Below are positions 1 through 7,751 of a stretch of 17,197 nucleotides of DNA, one piece after another. Both the position numbers and the translations under genes were made by a program. Numbering within the stretch: position 1 is the first letter of the stretch; each line of letters begins with the position of its first letter. Location of the stretch: the NCBI GenBank assembly GCA_046537875.1, contig JBKHJZ010000053.1, positions 1 through 17,197 of the forward strand. Reading direction: 5' to 3'. This DNA is from JBKHJZ01 sp046537875. Its GTDB lineage: Bacteria > Actinomycetota > Acidimicrobiia > Acidimicrobiales > VFJN01. A model generated the notes under the pieces. It was not told the origin of the DNA, ran no database searches, and was given only the letters and a program-made list of their open reading frames with translations.

Positions 1-3
1 GGC

Positions 4-1479
4 GTGGGTACGGTCACGCCCGTGCGCGTCGTCCTCCGGCCCCAGGGGCTGACCCGCGACGAGGTCGTGGCCGTCGCCCGGGACGGCGCCGGTGCGGTGC
101 TGTCCGCCGAGGCGCGGGAGGCCATGGCCGCCACGCGTGCGCACGTCGAGGCGATGGACGCCGGTGACGAGCCGGTGTACGGGATCTCGACCGGCTTCGG
201 CGGGCTCGCCACCACGCACATCTCGCGGGAACACCGCGACCGGCTCCAGCGGTCGCTCGTCGCCTCGCACGCCGCCGGGATGGGTGACCCGGTGGACCCC
301 GAGGTCGTGCGGGCCATGATCCTCCTGCGGGCACGCAGCATGGCGACCGGCGTGACCGGCGCCCGGCCCGAGCTGGCCGAGGCCGTGCTCGATCTGCTGG
401 CACCGGGGCGGCTGCCGCAGGTCCCCGAGCTCGGGTCGGTTGGCTGCAGCGGCGACCTCGCCCCCCTCGCCCACGTGGGCGCCGCGCTCGACCTGCCGCT
501 GCAGGCCAAGGAGGGCCTCGCCCTGATCAACGGCACCGACGGCATGCTGGGCATGCTGGTCCTGGCGTGCGCCGATCTGGCGCGGTTGCTCACGACGGCC
601 GACATCGCCGCGGCCATGAGCGTGGAGGGGCTGCTCGGCACCGACCGGGCGTTCGCCCCCGAGCTGGTCGCGCTGCGCCCGCACCCGGGGCAGCAGGCGT
701 CGGCCGCCAACCTGGTCAGCCTGCTCGCCGGGTCGGCGATCGTGGCATCGCACCGCACCCACGATCCCCGGGTGCAGGACGCGTACTCGTTGCGGTGCGC
801 GCCCCAGGTGCACGGGGCCGCCCGCGACGCCCTGGCGTACGCCGGGGCATGCGCCGACCGGGAGCTCGCGGCCGCGATCGACAACCCCGTCGTGCTGGCC
901 GACGGGCGGGTCGAGTCGGTCGGGAACTTCCACGGCGCGCCGCTCTCCCATGCCTGCGACCTGCTGGCCATCGTGGTCGCCGACGTCGCGGCCATGAGCG
1001 AGCGGCGCACCGACCGCTTCCTCGACACCGCCCGCAGCCAGGGCCTGCCGCCGTTCCTGGCCCACGAGCCGGGCGTCGACAGCGGGCTGATGATCGCCCA
1101 GTACACGGCCGCGGAGCTGGTGGCCGAGTGCCGGCGCCTGGCCGTCCCGGCCAGCGCGGACAGCATCCCCACGTCGGCCATGCAGGAAGACCACGTCTCG
1201 ATGGGCTGGTCGGCGGCGCGCAAGCTCCGGACCGCGCTGGTCCATCTCGGCCGGGTGCTGGCCATCGAGCTCGTCACCGCCGCCCGGGGCATCGAGCTGC
1301 GCGCCCCGCTCGCCCCGGCGCCGGGGACGGGCGCCGCGCTCCGGGCACTGCGCGCCGGCGGGGTCGGGCCACCTGGGCCCGACCGGCCGGTGGCCCCGGA
1401 GCTGGCGGTGTCCAGCGGGCTCGTCGCCGGTGGCGACATCGTGCGGGCGGCCGAGCGGGAGCTCGGGCCCCTCGCGTGA
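4..1479 (+). CDS. hutH: Histidine ammonia-lyase (MIO-dependent aromatic amino acid lyase)
   Basis: This enzyme would deaminate L-histidine to trans-urocanate in the cytoplasm, the first step of the Hut pathway. The 491-residue product is near the usual ~510. It carries the cofactor loop GSVGCSGDLAPL, with Cys148-Ser149-Gly150 in place of the textbook Ala-Ser-Gly that cyclises to the MIO electrophile; I recall CSG from other actinobacterial HutH proteins. Other family landmarks are Tyr59 (YGISTGFGG), His89 (SHAAG), Asn176 (NGTD), Tyr261/Arg264 (QDAYSLRC), GNFHGAP and Glu395 in QEDHVSMGWSAARKL. His89 and the QED motif favour histidine over phenylalanine or tyrosine. The GTG at 4 is only three bases inside the window, so a ribosome-binding site cannot be checked; the frame is open to base 1 and the true start could lie upstream, or at the GTG at 22. 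No hutU or hutI is visible nearby. Confidence 0.93.
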   Translation: MGTVTPVRVVLRPQGLTRDEVVAVARDGAGAVLSAEAREAMAATRAHVEAMDAGDEPVYGISTGFGGLATTHISREHRDRLQRSLVASHAAGMGDPVDPEVVRAMILLRARSMATGVTGARPELAEAVLDLLAPGRLPQVPELGSVGCSGDLAPLAHVGAALDLPLQAKEGLALINGTDGMLGMLVLACADLARLLTTADIAAAMSVEGLLGTDRAFAPELVALRPHPGQQASAANLVSLLAGSAIVASHRTHDPRVQDAYSLRCAPQVHGAARDALAYAGACADRELAAAIDNPVVLADGRVESVGNFHGAPLSHACDLLAIVVADVAAMSERRTDRFLDTARSQGLPPFLAHEPGVDSGLMIAQYTAAELVAECRRLAVPASADSIPTSAMQEDHVSMGWSAARKLRTALVHLGRVLAIELVTAARGIELRAPLAPAPGTGAALRALRAGGVGPPGPDRPVAPELAVSSGLVAGGDIVRAAERELGPLA

Positions 1480-1523
1480 GACCGGGGCCCGCGAGGTCCG
1501 CCGCCACCGGCCGGTGCACCGCG

Positions 1524-1553
1524 TTGACGCGCACGGTGACCGCTTGTTCCAAT
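1524..1553 (+). promoter_or_regulatory. Candidate sigma-70-type promoter for the ferredoxin/P450 pair
   Basis: A TTGACG (1524-1529) matches the -35 consensus at five of six positions. It is followed after 18 nt by TCCAAT (1548-1553), four of six for -10. It lies in the 194-nt gap after hutH and about 120 nt before the ferredoxin start, in a locally less GC-rich patch. The rest of the gap is GC-rich and shows no clear terminator. This is a consensus match only. Confidence 0.35.
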
Positions 1554-1673
1554 CGTGCCCGTCGCCCACGAGCCGGGCGCCGACGCCGCGCCGGTGCCCG
1601 GCGGCGGCCCCGCCGCTCACCCGTGCCGGTGACTCGCCACCCCGACCCACCGCCCCGCCCGACGGAGGAACCC

Positions 1674-1877
1674 ATGAAGGTGCACGTCGACCGCAGCCTC
1701 TGCCAGGGCCACGGGCGCTGCTACAGCCTGGCGCCCGACCTGTTCGAGCCCGACGACCTCGGCAACAGCTCGGAGATCGGCGACGGCACCGTTCCGCCCG
1801 GCCAGGAGGACGCCGCCCGGCGGGCCGTCGCGAACTGCCCCGAGTACGCGATCACGCTCGAAGACGGCGAGGGATGA
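1674..1877 (+). CDS. Small [3Fe-4S]-type ferredoxin, P450 redox partner
   Basis: This is a 67-residue ferredoxin that would pass single electrons to the P450 encoded directly downstream. Cluster ligands are Cys10, Cys16 and Cys55 in C-QGHGR-C and CPEYAI. The position of the second cysteine in a 4Fe-4S site is His13, the pattern typical of the single-cluster ferredoxins found beside actinobacterial P450 genes. The acidic middle (residues 22-36) suits docking to a P450. GGAGGAA at 1664-1670 sits just before the ATG and fixes the start. The stop codon overlaps the P450 start (ATGA, 1874-1877), so translation is probably coupled and the two proteins made in similar amounts. No ferredoxin reductase is visible in the window, so reduction must come from elsewhere. 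Confidence 0.93.
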   Translation: MKVHVDRSLCQGHGRCYSLAPDLFEPDDLGNSSEIGDGTVPPGQEDAARRAVANCPEYAITLEDGEG

Positions 1878-3145
1878 GCACCGACGACCGCTTCGCCCGG
1901 CTCGAGGAGCGGGTCTCCGAGATGCCGAGGCCCGCGCCCGGCGAGATCATCCGGGGACCCGTCTCGGACTGGGCCAGCGACTTCGACCACACCTCCGACG
2001 AGTGGGCGGCCGATCCGTTCCCGATCTGGGACGACCTCCGCGAGCGGTGCCCCGTCGCCCACACCGACCGCTTCGGCGGCGCCTGGCTCCCGACCCGCCA
2101 CGAGGACGTGGCGGCGATCGCCCACGACACCGAGCACTTCTCGTCGCTGTCGGTCGTCGTCACCCACCACCGCCCGCCGAAGGAGCTCGCACCCGCCGGC
2201 ATCTCCCCGCCGATCTCGTCGGACCCGCCCTTCCACCAGCCCGCCCGGCGCGTGCTGCTGCCGGCCTTCGCCCCCCGGGCCATCGACCGGCTGGAGCCGG
2301 GCACCCGCGCCTACTGCAACGAGCTGCTCGACGCGCTCGAAGGACGCGACGTCGTCGACGGTGCCGCCGAGTACGCGCAGCACATCCCCGTCAGGGTGAT
2401 CGCGGACATGCTCGGCTTCCCCCGCGAGGACGCCGAGGTGTTCCGCGGGTTCGTCCACGACGTGCTCGAACGGATCAACGAGCCGCTCGAGCAGCGGCTC
2501 GAGACGATGCAGGGCCTGTTCGCCTACCTCCGTGCCCAGGTCGACGACCACATCGAGCGGCCACGGGACGACCTGACGAGCTACCTGCTCGGCGCCGAGA
2601 TGGACGGGACGAAGCTCGACGCGTTCCACGTCATCCGCACGATCGCGCTGCTCCTCATCGCCGGCATCGACACGACCTGGAGCGCCATCGGTGCCTCCCT
2701 CTGGCACCTGGCGCGCACCCCGTCCGACCGCGAGCGCCTCGTCGCCGAGCCGGAGCTGCTGCCGACCGCGATGGAGGAGCTGCTGCGGGCGTACGCACCG
2801 GTGACGATGGCCCGCCTCGTGAAGCAGGACATCGACTGGCGGGGCTGCCCGATGACGGCCGACGACTGGGTGCTGCTGCCGTTCCCCGCGGCCAACCGCG
2901 ACCCGGCCGTGTTCGACCACGCCGGCGAGGTGATCATCGACCGCGAGGTGAACCGCCACGCCGCGTTCGGCCTCGGCGTGCACCGCTGCGTCGGCTCCCA
3001 CCTCGCCCGCATGGAGCTCCGGGTCGCCCTCGAGACCTGGCTCGCCCGGATCCCGAGCTTCTCGCTGGTCGACCCCGGCGCCGTCACGTGGTCGCACGGC
3101 CAGGTGCGCGGCCCCCGCCACCTCCCCCTCGCCGTCCACCGCTGA
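1874..3145 (+). CDS. Cytochrome P450 monooxygenase
   Basis: This is a soluble bacterial class I P450 of 423 residues that would insert one oxygen atom from O2 into an unknown organic substrate, taking electrons from the coupled ferredoxin. It has the C-helix HxxxR (His121, Arg125), the I-helix oxygen-activation motif AGIDTT (263-268), the K-helix ExxR (Glu302, Arg305) and the heme loop FGLGVHRCVG (365-374) with proximal Cys372. No signal peptide or membrane anchor is visible. The ATG at 1874 overlaps the ferredoxin stop and is the natural coupled start. The ferredoxin and P450 form one unit; hutH is upstream on the same strand, but a candidate promoter lies between them. The sequence does not let me assign a CYP family or substrate. 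Confidence 0.95.
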   Translation: MSTDDRFARLEERVSEMPRPAPGEIIRGPVSDWASDFDHTSDEWAADPFPIWDDLRERCPVAHTDRFGGAWLPTRHEDVAAIAHDTEHFSSLSVVVTHHRPPKELAPAGISPPISSDPPFHQPARRVLLPAFAPRAIDRLEPGTRAYCNELLDALEGRDVVDGAAEYAQHIPVRVIADMLGFPREDAEVFRGFVHDVLERINEPLEQRLETMQGLFAYLRAQVDDHIERPRDDLTSYLLGAEMDGTKLDAFHVIRTIALLLIAGIDTTWSAIGASLWHLARTPSDRERLVAEPELLPTAMEELLRAYAPVTMARLVKQDIDWRGCPMTADDWVLLPFPAANRDPAVFDHAGEVIIDREVNRHAAFGLGVHRCVGSHLARMELRVALETWLARIPSFSLVDPGAVTWSHGQVRGPRHLPLAVHR

Positions 3146-3178
3146 CCTCGGGCCTCCCGGGGCGGTTCCCGTCCGGGG

Positions 3179-5995
3179 CTACCCGGTCCGCGCCGACCGC
3201 ACCGACCGCACCCGTTCGGCGAGCTTGCGCAGCTCGTCGGCCCACAGCACCGCGCTCGCCATCGCCAGGCACAGCAGCCAGTCGGGGCCGTCGAGCGGGG
3301 TGGTCCCGAACGCCTCGTGGAGGAACGGGGCGTAGACCACCAGCACCTGGAGCAGCCCCGACACGGCGACGGCACCCCACAGCCATCGGTTGGAGAACGG
3401 GTCGTGGAACGCGCTCCGCCGCCCGGAACGCGCGTTGAAGCAGTTGAACAGCTGGGCGAGCACCAGCACGGTGAAGGCCATCGTGCGGGCCTCGGTCAGG
3501 CCGTCGGACCCCTCGACGAGCCCGCCGGGCAGGGCGATGTCGAGCGTGAGCAGGGTCACCACGGCCATGACCAGGCCGATGAAGCCGATGCTCCGGCGCA
3601 TCCGCGCGTCGATCAGCCGGGCACCGAGCGGGCGCGGCGGGCGCGACATCACGTCCTCCGGGGGCGGGTCGACGCCCATGGCGAGCGCCGGACCGGCGTC
3701 CGTGAGCAGGTTCACCCACAGGATCTGCGTGGCCAGCAGCGGCGCGACCACCCCGGTGGCCATGTCCAGCCCGATCACCGCCGCACCCACGACCCCGAGG
3801 AACATCGTCAGCACCTCGCCGGCGTTCGAGGTCAGCAGGTAGCGGAGGAACTTGCGGATGTTGGCGAAGATCGCCCGCCCCTCGCGCACCGCGGCCACGA
3901 TGGTGGCGAAGTTGTCGTCGGCGAGGATCATCTTCGCCGACTCCTTGGTGACGTCGGTGCCGGCCCTGCCCATGGCGATGCCGATGTCGGCCGACTTCAG
4001 GGCGGGCGCGTCGTTCACCCCGTCACCCGTCATCGCGACGATGCTCCCGTCGGCCTGCAGCGCGTCGACGATCCGCAGCTTGTGCTCCGGCGCGACCCGG
4101 GCGAACACCGAGGTGCCGGCGACCACCGACCGGAGCGTCCGATCGTCGAGGCCCTCCAGCTCGACGCCTGACACGGCGGCCGCTCCGGGCTCCGCGATCC
4201 CGAGATCGGCACCGATGCGGGCCGCGGTGCGGGGATGGTCGCCGGTGATCATCACCACGCGGATGCCCGCACGCTGCGCCTCGGCGATCGAGGGGCGGGC
4301 CTCCGCTCGGGGCGGGTCGATGATCCCCACCACGCCGACGAGGATCAGCTCGCGCTCGATGTCCTCGGCGGCCTCCCCGGAGGACGCCGAGGCGAGCGGC
4401 CGGTAGGCGACCGCCAGCGTCCGCAGTGCCTGGTCCGCCAGGCCGTCGACGGTCGCTGCGACCTCCCGCCGGCGCTCGTCCGTCAGGGGCTCGACGCCCG
4501 ACCCCACCCGCTCGTGCGTGCACCGGGCGAGCAGCACGTCGGGCGCGCCCTTGGTCGCGACCGCGATCCGGCCCGCCTCCTCGGCATCCACGTTGAGGGT
4601 GGTCATCAGCTTGCGCTCGGACGTGAACGGCAGCTCGCCCACCCGGGTGAAGCGCGCCTCCCACTCGAGGGTCACCCCCGCCTTGCGCTCGGCCACCAGG
4701 AACGCGGCCTCGGTCGGGTCGCCCTGCACCCGCCAGGCGCCGTTCTCCTCCCACAGCGAGGCGTCGTTGGCGAGGCCCCCGGCACCGAGCAGGTAGCGGA
4801 CCTCCTCGAGCAGCGGCCCGCCGGTGAGGGGCGAACCATCCGCGAGGAACCGGCCCTCCGGCCGGTAACCGGTGCCGGTGACGGTCACGTCGCCCGACCG
4901 GGTGACGATCCGCTCGATCGTCATCTCGCTGCGGGTGAGGGTGCCGGTCTTGTCCGAGCCGATCACCGACGCCGAGCCGAGCGTCTCGACCGACGAGAGC
5001 TTGGTGACGATCGCGTTCTGCCGGGCCATCCGCTGCACGCCGAGCGCGAGGACCACCGTGAGGATCGCGGGGAGGCCCTCGGGCACCGCAGCGACCGCGA
5101 GGGAGACGCCGATCAACAGCACGTCGGCCACGTCGGAGGCGCCGGTGATGTCGGACGTGAGCAGGATCGCCATCACGACCACCACGGCGATCGCGATCAC
5201 CGCGATCCCGAGGAGCCGTCCGACGCGGTCGATCTCCACCTGCAGCGGTGTCCGCTCCTCCTCGGTCGCCTCGAGGAGCTCGGCGATGCGGCCCGTCTCG
5301 GTGGCGCGCCCGGTCGCCGTCACCAGCGCCCGACCCCGGCCGCGGGTCACGGCCGTGCCGCGGTGGACCATGTTCACGCGATCCCCGAGCGCCACCGGAC
5401 CCTCCAGGACTGCGGGGTCCTTGAGGACCGGCTCGCTCTCGCCGGTCAGGGGTGCCTCCGACACGGTCAGCGCCGCCGCCTCGACCAGCCGGGCATCGGC
5501 GCTCACCGCATCGCCCTCCGACACGCACAGCACGTCGCCCGGCACGAGCTCGGTGGCCGGCACCTCGCGCTCCGCCCCGTCGCGCACCACGGTGGACGTG
5601 GCCGCGGCCATGCGCTGGAGGGCGGCCACCGCCTGGCTGGCCCGCACCTCCTCCACGTAGCCCAGCACGGCGTTCACCACCAGGATCAGGCCGATGGCGA
5701 TCGCGTCGAACGGCGCACCCTCGGCACCCTCGATCGCCCAGGTCGCCAGCGAGATCCCCACCGCACCGAGCAGCAGCAGCACCAGCGGGCTCTCGAACTG
5801 GCTCAGCACCATCCGCCACGCCGGGACGGGCGGCGCGCCCTCGAGGTGGTTGGGGCCGTACCGTGCCAGCCGGGCGGACGCCTCGGCGCCGGTGAGCCCG
5901 GCCTCCGGATCGGTGCCCAGGCTCTCGGCGACCTCGGCGGCTCGCATCCGCCACGGATCGGTCACCGGGGGCGCCGCGTCGATCACGGGGCCCAT
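3179..5995 (-). CDS. P2A-type cation-transporting ATPase (probable Ca2+ pump)
   Basis: This is an integral membrane P-type ATPase of 938 residues, the usual length for PacL/PMR1-like calcium pumps. In order it shows an N-terminal cation-ATPase domain (about 15-70), M1-M2, the actuator motif TGES (184-187), PEGLP in M4 (305-309), the phosphorylation motif DKTGT with Asp348, the nucleotide-domain KGAP (482-485), TGD (584-586), the hinge GDGVNDAP (657-664), M5 with SNAGE (723-727), M6 with NLLTD (762-766), and further membrane helices to the C-terminus. By alignment to SERCA from memory, Glu306, Asn762 and Asp766 keep site II, and Asn724 and Glu727 keep most of site I. The M8 glutamate appears to be Gln848. 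Mn2+ or another divalent ion remains possible. It lies 69 nt downstream of the amidase gene on the same strand and converges on the P450 with a 33-nt gap. Confidence 0.93.
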   Translation of the reverse strand: MGPVIDAAPPVTDPWRMRAAEVAESLGTDPEAGLTGAEASARLARYGPNHLEGAPPVPAWRMVLSQFESPLVLLLLGAVGISLATWAIEGAEGAPFDAIAIGLILVVNAVLGYVEEVRASQAVAALQRMAAATSTVVRDGAEREVPATELVPGDVLCVSEGDAVSADARLVEAAALTVSEAPLTGESEPVLKDPAVLEGPVALGDRVNMVHRGTAVTRGRGRALVTATGRATETGRIAELLEATEEERTPLQVEIDRVGRLLGIAVIAIAVVVVMAILLTSDITGASDVADVLLIGVSLAVAAVPEGLPAILTVVLALGVQRMARQNAIVTKLSSVETLGSASVIGSDKTGTLTRSEMTIERIVTRSGDVTVTGTGYRPEGRFLADGSPLTGGPLLEEVRYLLGAGGLANDASLWEENGAWRVQGDPTEAAFLVAERKAGVTLEWEARFTRVGELPFTSERKLMTTLNVDAEEAGRIAVATKGAPDVLLARCTHERVGSGVEPLTDERRREVAATVDGLADQALRTLAVAYRPLASASSGEAAEDIERELILVGVVGIIDPPRAEARPSIAEAQRAGIRVVMITGDHPRTAARIGADLGIAEPGAAAVSGVELEGLDDRTLRSVVAGTSVFARVAPEHKLRIVDALQADGSIVAMTGDGVNDAPALKSADIGIAMGRAGTDVTKESAKMILADDNFATIVAAVREGRAIFANIRKFLRYLLTSNAGEVLTMFLGVVGAAVIGLDMATGVVAPLLATQILWVNLLTDAGPALAMGVDPPPEDVMSRPPRPLGARLIDARMRRSIGFIGLVMAVVTLLTLDIALPGGLVEGSDGLTEARTMAFTVLVLAQLFNCFNARSGRRSAFHDPFSNRWLWGAVAVSGLLQVLVVYAPFLHEAFGTTPLDGPDWLLCLAMASAVLWADELRKLAERVRSVRSARTG

Positions 5996-6064
5996 CGTGC
6001 CCCAGCGCCCGCGAGGGAGGCGGGTCGCCAGCCCGGGCGCCCGCTCGTCGTCAGGGACGGGCGA

Positions 6065-7474
6065 TCACGGCGCCCACCGCGGCCACGGCCGCACCTGCTC
6101 CCAGATGCGGCCGAGCCGCAGCGGGACCTCGTCGTGGTGGCGGCGGGCCACGATCTGCAACCCGACCGGCAGCCCACCGGCCGTGAGCCCGGCCGGCAGC
6201 GAGATCGCCGGGTTCCAGCAGAGGTTGGCGAGCATGGTGAACGGGGTCGCCGACGCCCCGAGCGGGTGGGCGGGCTCGCCGTCGATCACCTCGGGCGGCG
6301 GGCCCCCGGCGGGGAAGGCCGGCACGGCCACGGTCGGGGTGAGCAGTACGTCGACCTCCTCGAAGAGCCGGGCGGCGTCGGCCACCAGCCGCTCGCGCCG
6401 GCGGACCGCGTGCGCGTAGCGGGGGATCGTGTGATCGGCCGTGCGCTCCAGCACCGACCGCACGTAGGCCGTGAGGTCGTCCCGCACCCCGGGCCACATG
6501 CCCTCCTCCAGGCCGAACCACAGATCCATGGCCCCGGCACCCAGCCACGCCCGCACCGCGTCGGTGAGCGACACCGGCTCCGCATCGATCACGAGTCCGG
6601 CCACATCGGCCAGCTGGGTCGCGGCGGCCTCGGCGATCGACCGCACCTCGGGATCGCACCGGGCGAAGCCCATGTCGGGTGACCAGCGGGCACGCAGGCC
6701 CGCGACGGGGTGGTCCTCGATCGCCGCCTCGTAGGACGCGGCGGGGCGGGGCAACGAGAAGCGGTCGCGGTCGTCGGGCCCGGCGGTCACGTCCAGGTGG
6801 CGGGCGCTGTCGGCCACCCTGGTGGTCAGCAGGCCGTAGACGGAGGTCTCGGACCCGCTGGGGCCCGGGTGCGGGATGCGGCCGTAGCTGGGCTTGAAGC
6901 CGACCAGCCCGCAGAACGCCGCGGGGATGCGCGTCGATCCCCCGCCGTCGCTCGCCGTGGCGGCGGGCACCAGGCCGGCGGCCACGGCCGCGGCGCTGCC
7001 CCCGCTGGACCCACCGGGCGTCCGGTCCGGGTTCCACGGGTTGCGGGCGACGCCGAACACCTTGGTCTTCGTGAAGTTGAGCGTGCCGAACTCGGGCGCA
7101 GCCGTCTTGCCCACCGGCACCGCACCCGCGGCCCGGAGCCGTGCCACGTGGACCGAGTCCGCGGCCACCGGACCCCGCCCGGCGTAGGCCAGCGAGCCGA
7201 ACGTGGTCGGCATGCCGGCGCAGTCCTCGAGGTCCTTGACCCCGATCGGCACCCCGGCGAACGGCCCCGGGTCGCGTCCGGCCGCGACCTCCGCGTCCAC
7301 GGCCTCGGCTGCGGCCCGCGCCAGCGGCTCGGCGACGTGCACGAAGGCCCCCAGCCGGTCGTTGCCGGCGGCGATCGCCGCGAGCACCTCCTCGAGCACC
7401 TCGGTGGCGCGCCGCTCACCCCGCCGCACCGATTCGGCGATGTCGATCGCGCTGGTTTCGAGCCCCGAACCCAT
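6065..7474 (-). CDS. Amidase-signature family hydrolase
   Basis: This is a 469-residue member of the amidase signature family, which hydrolyses amide bonds with a Ser-cisSer-Lys triad. The triad is visible: Lys80 in GVPIGVKD, Ser156 in PGGSSGGS, and the nucleophile Ser180 in DGGGSTRIPA. The 24-residue gap between the two serines matches the family. The C-terminal part has the usual LLTPTVAVPAF and NPAISLPAG segments. An in-frame extension upstream reaches 7555, but the ATG at 7474 is preferred because AAGGGGGG sits about 4-10 nt before it and the family N-terminus aligns there. It is not obviously GatA: no gatB or gatC is nearby, and the protein resembles catabolic amidases. It is the first gene of a possible two-gene unit with the ATPase. 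The substrate is unknown. Confidence 0.92.
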   Translation of the reverse strand: MGSGLETSAIDIAESVRRGERRATEVLEEVLAAIAAGNDRLGAFVHVAEPLARAAAEAVDAEVAAGRDPGPFAGVPIGVKDLEDCAGMPTTFGSLAYAGRGPVAADSVHVARLRAAGAVPVGKTAAPEFGTLNFTKTKVFGVARNPWNPDRTPGGSSGGSAAAVAAGLVPAATASDGGGSTRIPAAFCGLVGFKPSYGRIPHPGPSGSETSVYGLLTTRVADSARHLDVTAGPDDRDRFSLPRPAASYEAAIEDHPVAGLRARWSPDMGFARCDPEVRSIAEAAATQLADVAGLVIDAEPVSLTDAVRAWLGAGAMDLWFGLEEGMWPGVRDDLTAYVRSVLERTADHTIPRYAHAVRRRERLVADAARLFEEVDVLLTPTVAVPAFPAGGPPPEVIDGEPAHPLGASATPFTMLANLCWNPAISLPAGLTAGGLPVGLQIVARRHHDEVPLRLGRIWEQVRPWPRWAP

Positions 7475-7659
7475 GTGCCCCCCTTGCGTGTCACGGACCG
7501 GCGTCGCTGCCGGTCGCCGCCGAGCCTGCCACGTCGGCGGCCGCCGCGGTGCCACGACGGTGCGACCGGTAGCCCGGGGGACGGCAGGCGGGGTGGGCCG
7601 GCCTGCTCAACGACCGTTCCCGCCGCCGCCGTGGCCCTGCGAATCGCCGGGCGTCGCCG

Positions 7660-7690
7660 GTGCATCACACCTGATGATGGAGCGATGCAC
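7660..7690. promoter_or_regulatory. Spaced inverted repeat between ilvG-like gene and amidase
   Basis: Perfect 7-nt arms GTGCATC (7660-7666) and GATGCAC (7684-7690) flank 17 nt in the 275-nt gap between the IlvG-like stop and the amidase start. The patch is less GC-rich than its surroundings. It could be a regulator site for the amidase/ATPase unit or a stem in the 3' end of the upstream transcript. There is no T-run after it on either strand, so I favour a binding site, weakly. Confidence 0.3.
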
Positions 7691-7717
7691 GCTTCATGAC
7701 AGGGTGAGACCTCAGGC

Positions 7718-7751
7718 GACCGGCGACGGCCGGCGGCAGCCGCCGCTGGTC
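7718..7751 (-). terminator. Strong GC hairpin at the end of the ilvG-like gene
   Basis: On the minus strand, just past and overlapping the stop codon, outer arms 7718-7725 and 7744-7751 pair with one mismatch. Inside lies the near-perfect inverted repeat CGGCGGC-A-GCCGCCG (7731-7745). The stability and location suggest transcript-end structure. There is no following T-tract, so classical intrinsic termination is not shown. Confidence 0.3.

Noticed and set aside
1721..3139. 472-aa minus-strand open frame opposite the ferredoxin and P450
   Set aside because: Composition typical of GC-driven antisense frames. The plus strand has full P450 and ferredoxin signatures with a ribosome-binding site.
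3146..3178. Possible terminator hairpin between the P450 and the ATPase
   Set aside because: The 33-nt gap is GC-rich with short CCCGGG-like symmetry but no extended stem or T-tract. I could not support a specific structure.
4235..6682. Long plus-strand open frame (815 aa) opposite the ATPase and amidase genes
   Set aside because: Its translation is low-complexity His/Arg/Gly/Asp-rich sequence with no family motif. It is the antisense shadow expected from high-GC coding sequence; the minus-strand frames carry complete ATPase and amidase motifs.
7475..7555. 27-residue N-terminal extension of the amidase
   Set aside because: The sequence is Arg/Pro-rich with no family similarity, and the ATG at 7474 has a strong AAGGGGGG site just upstream.
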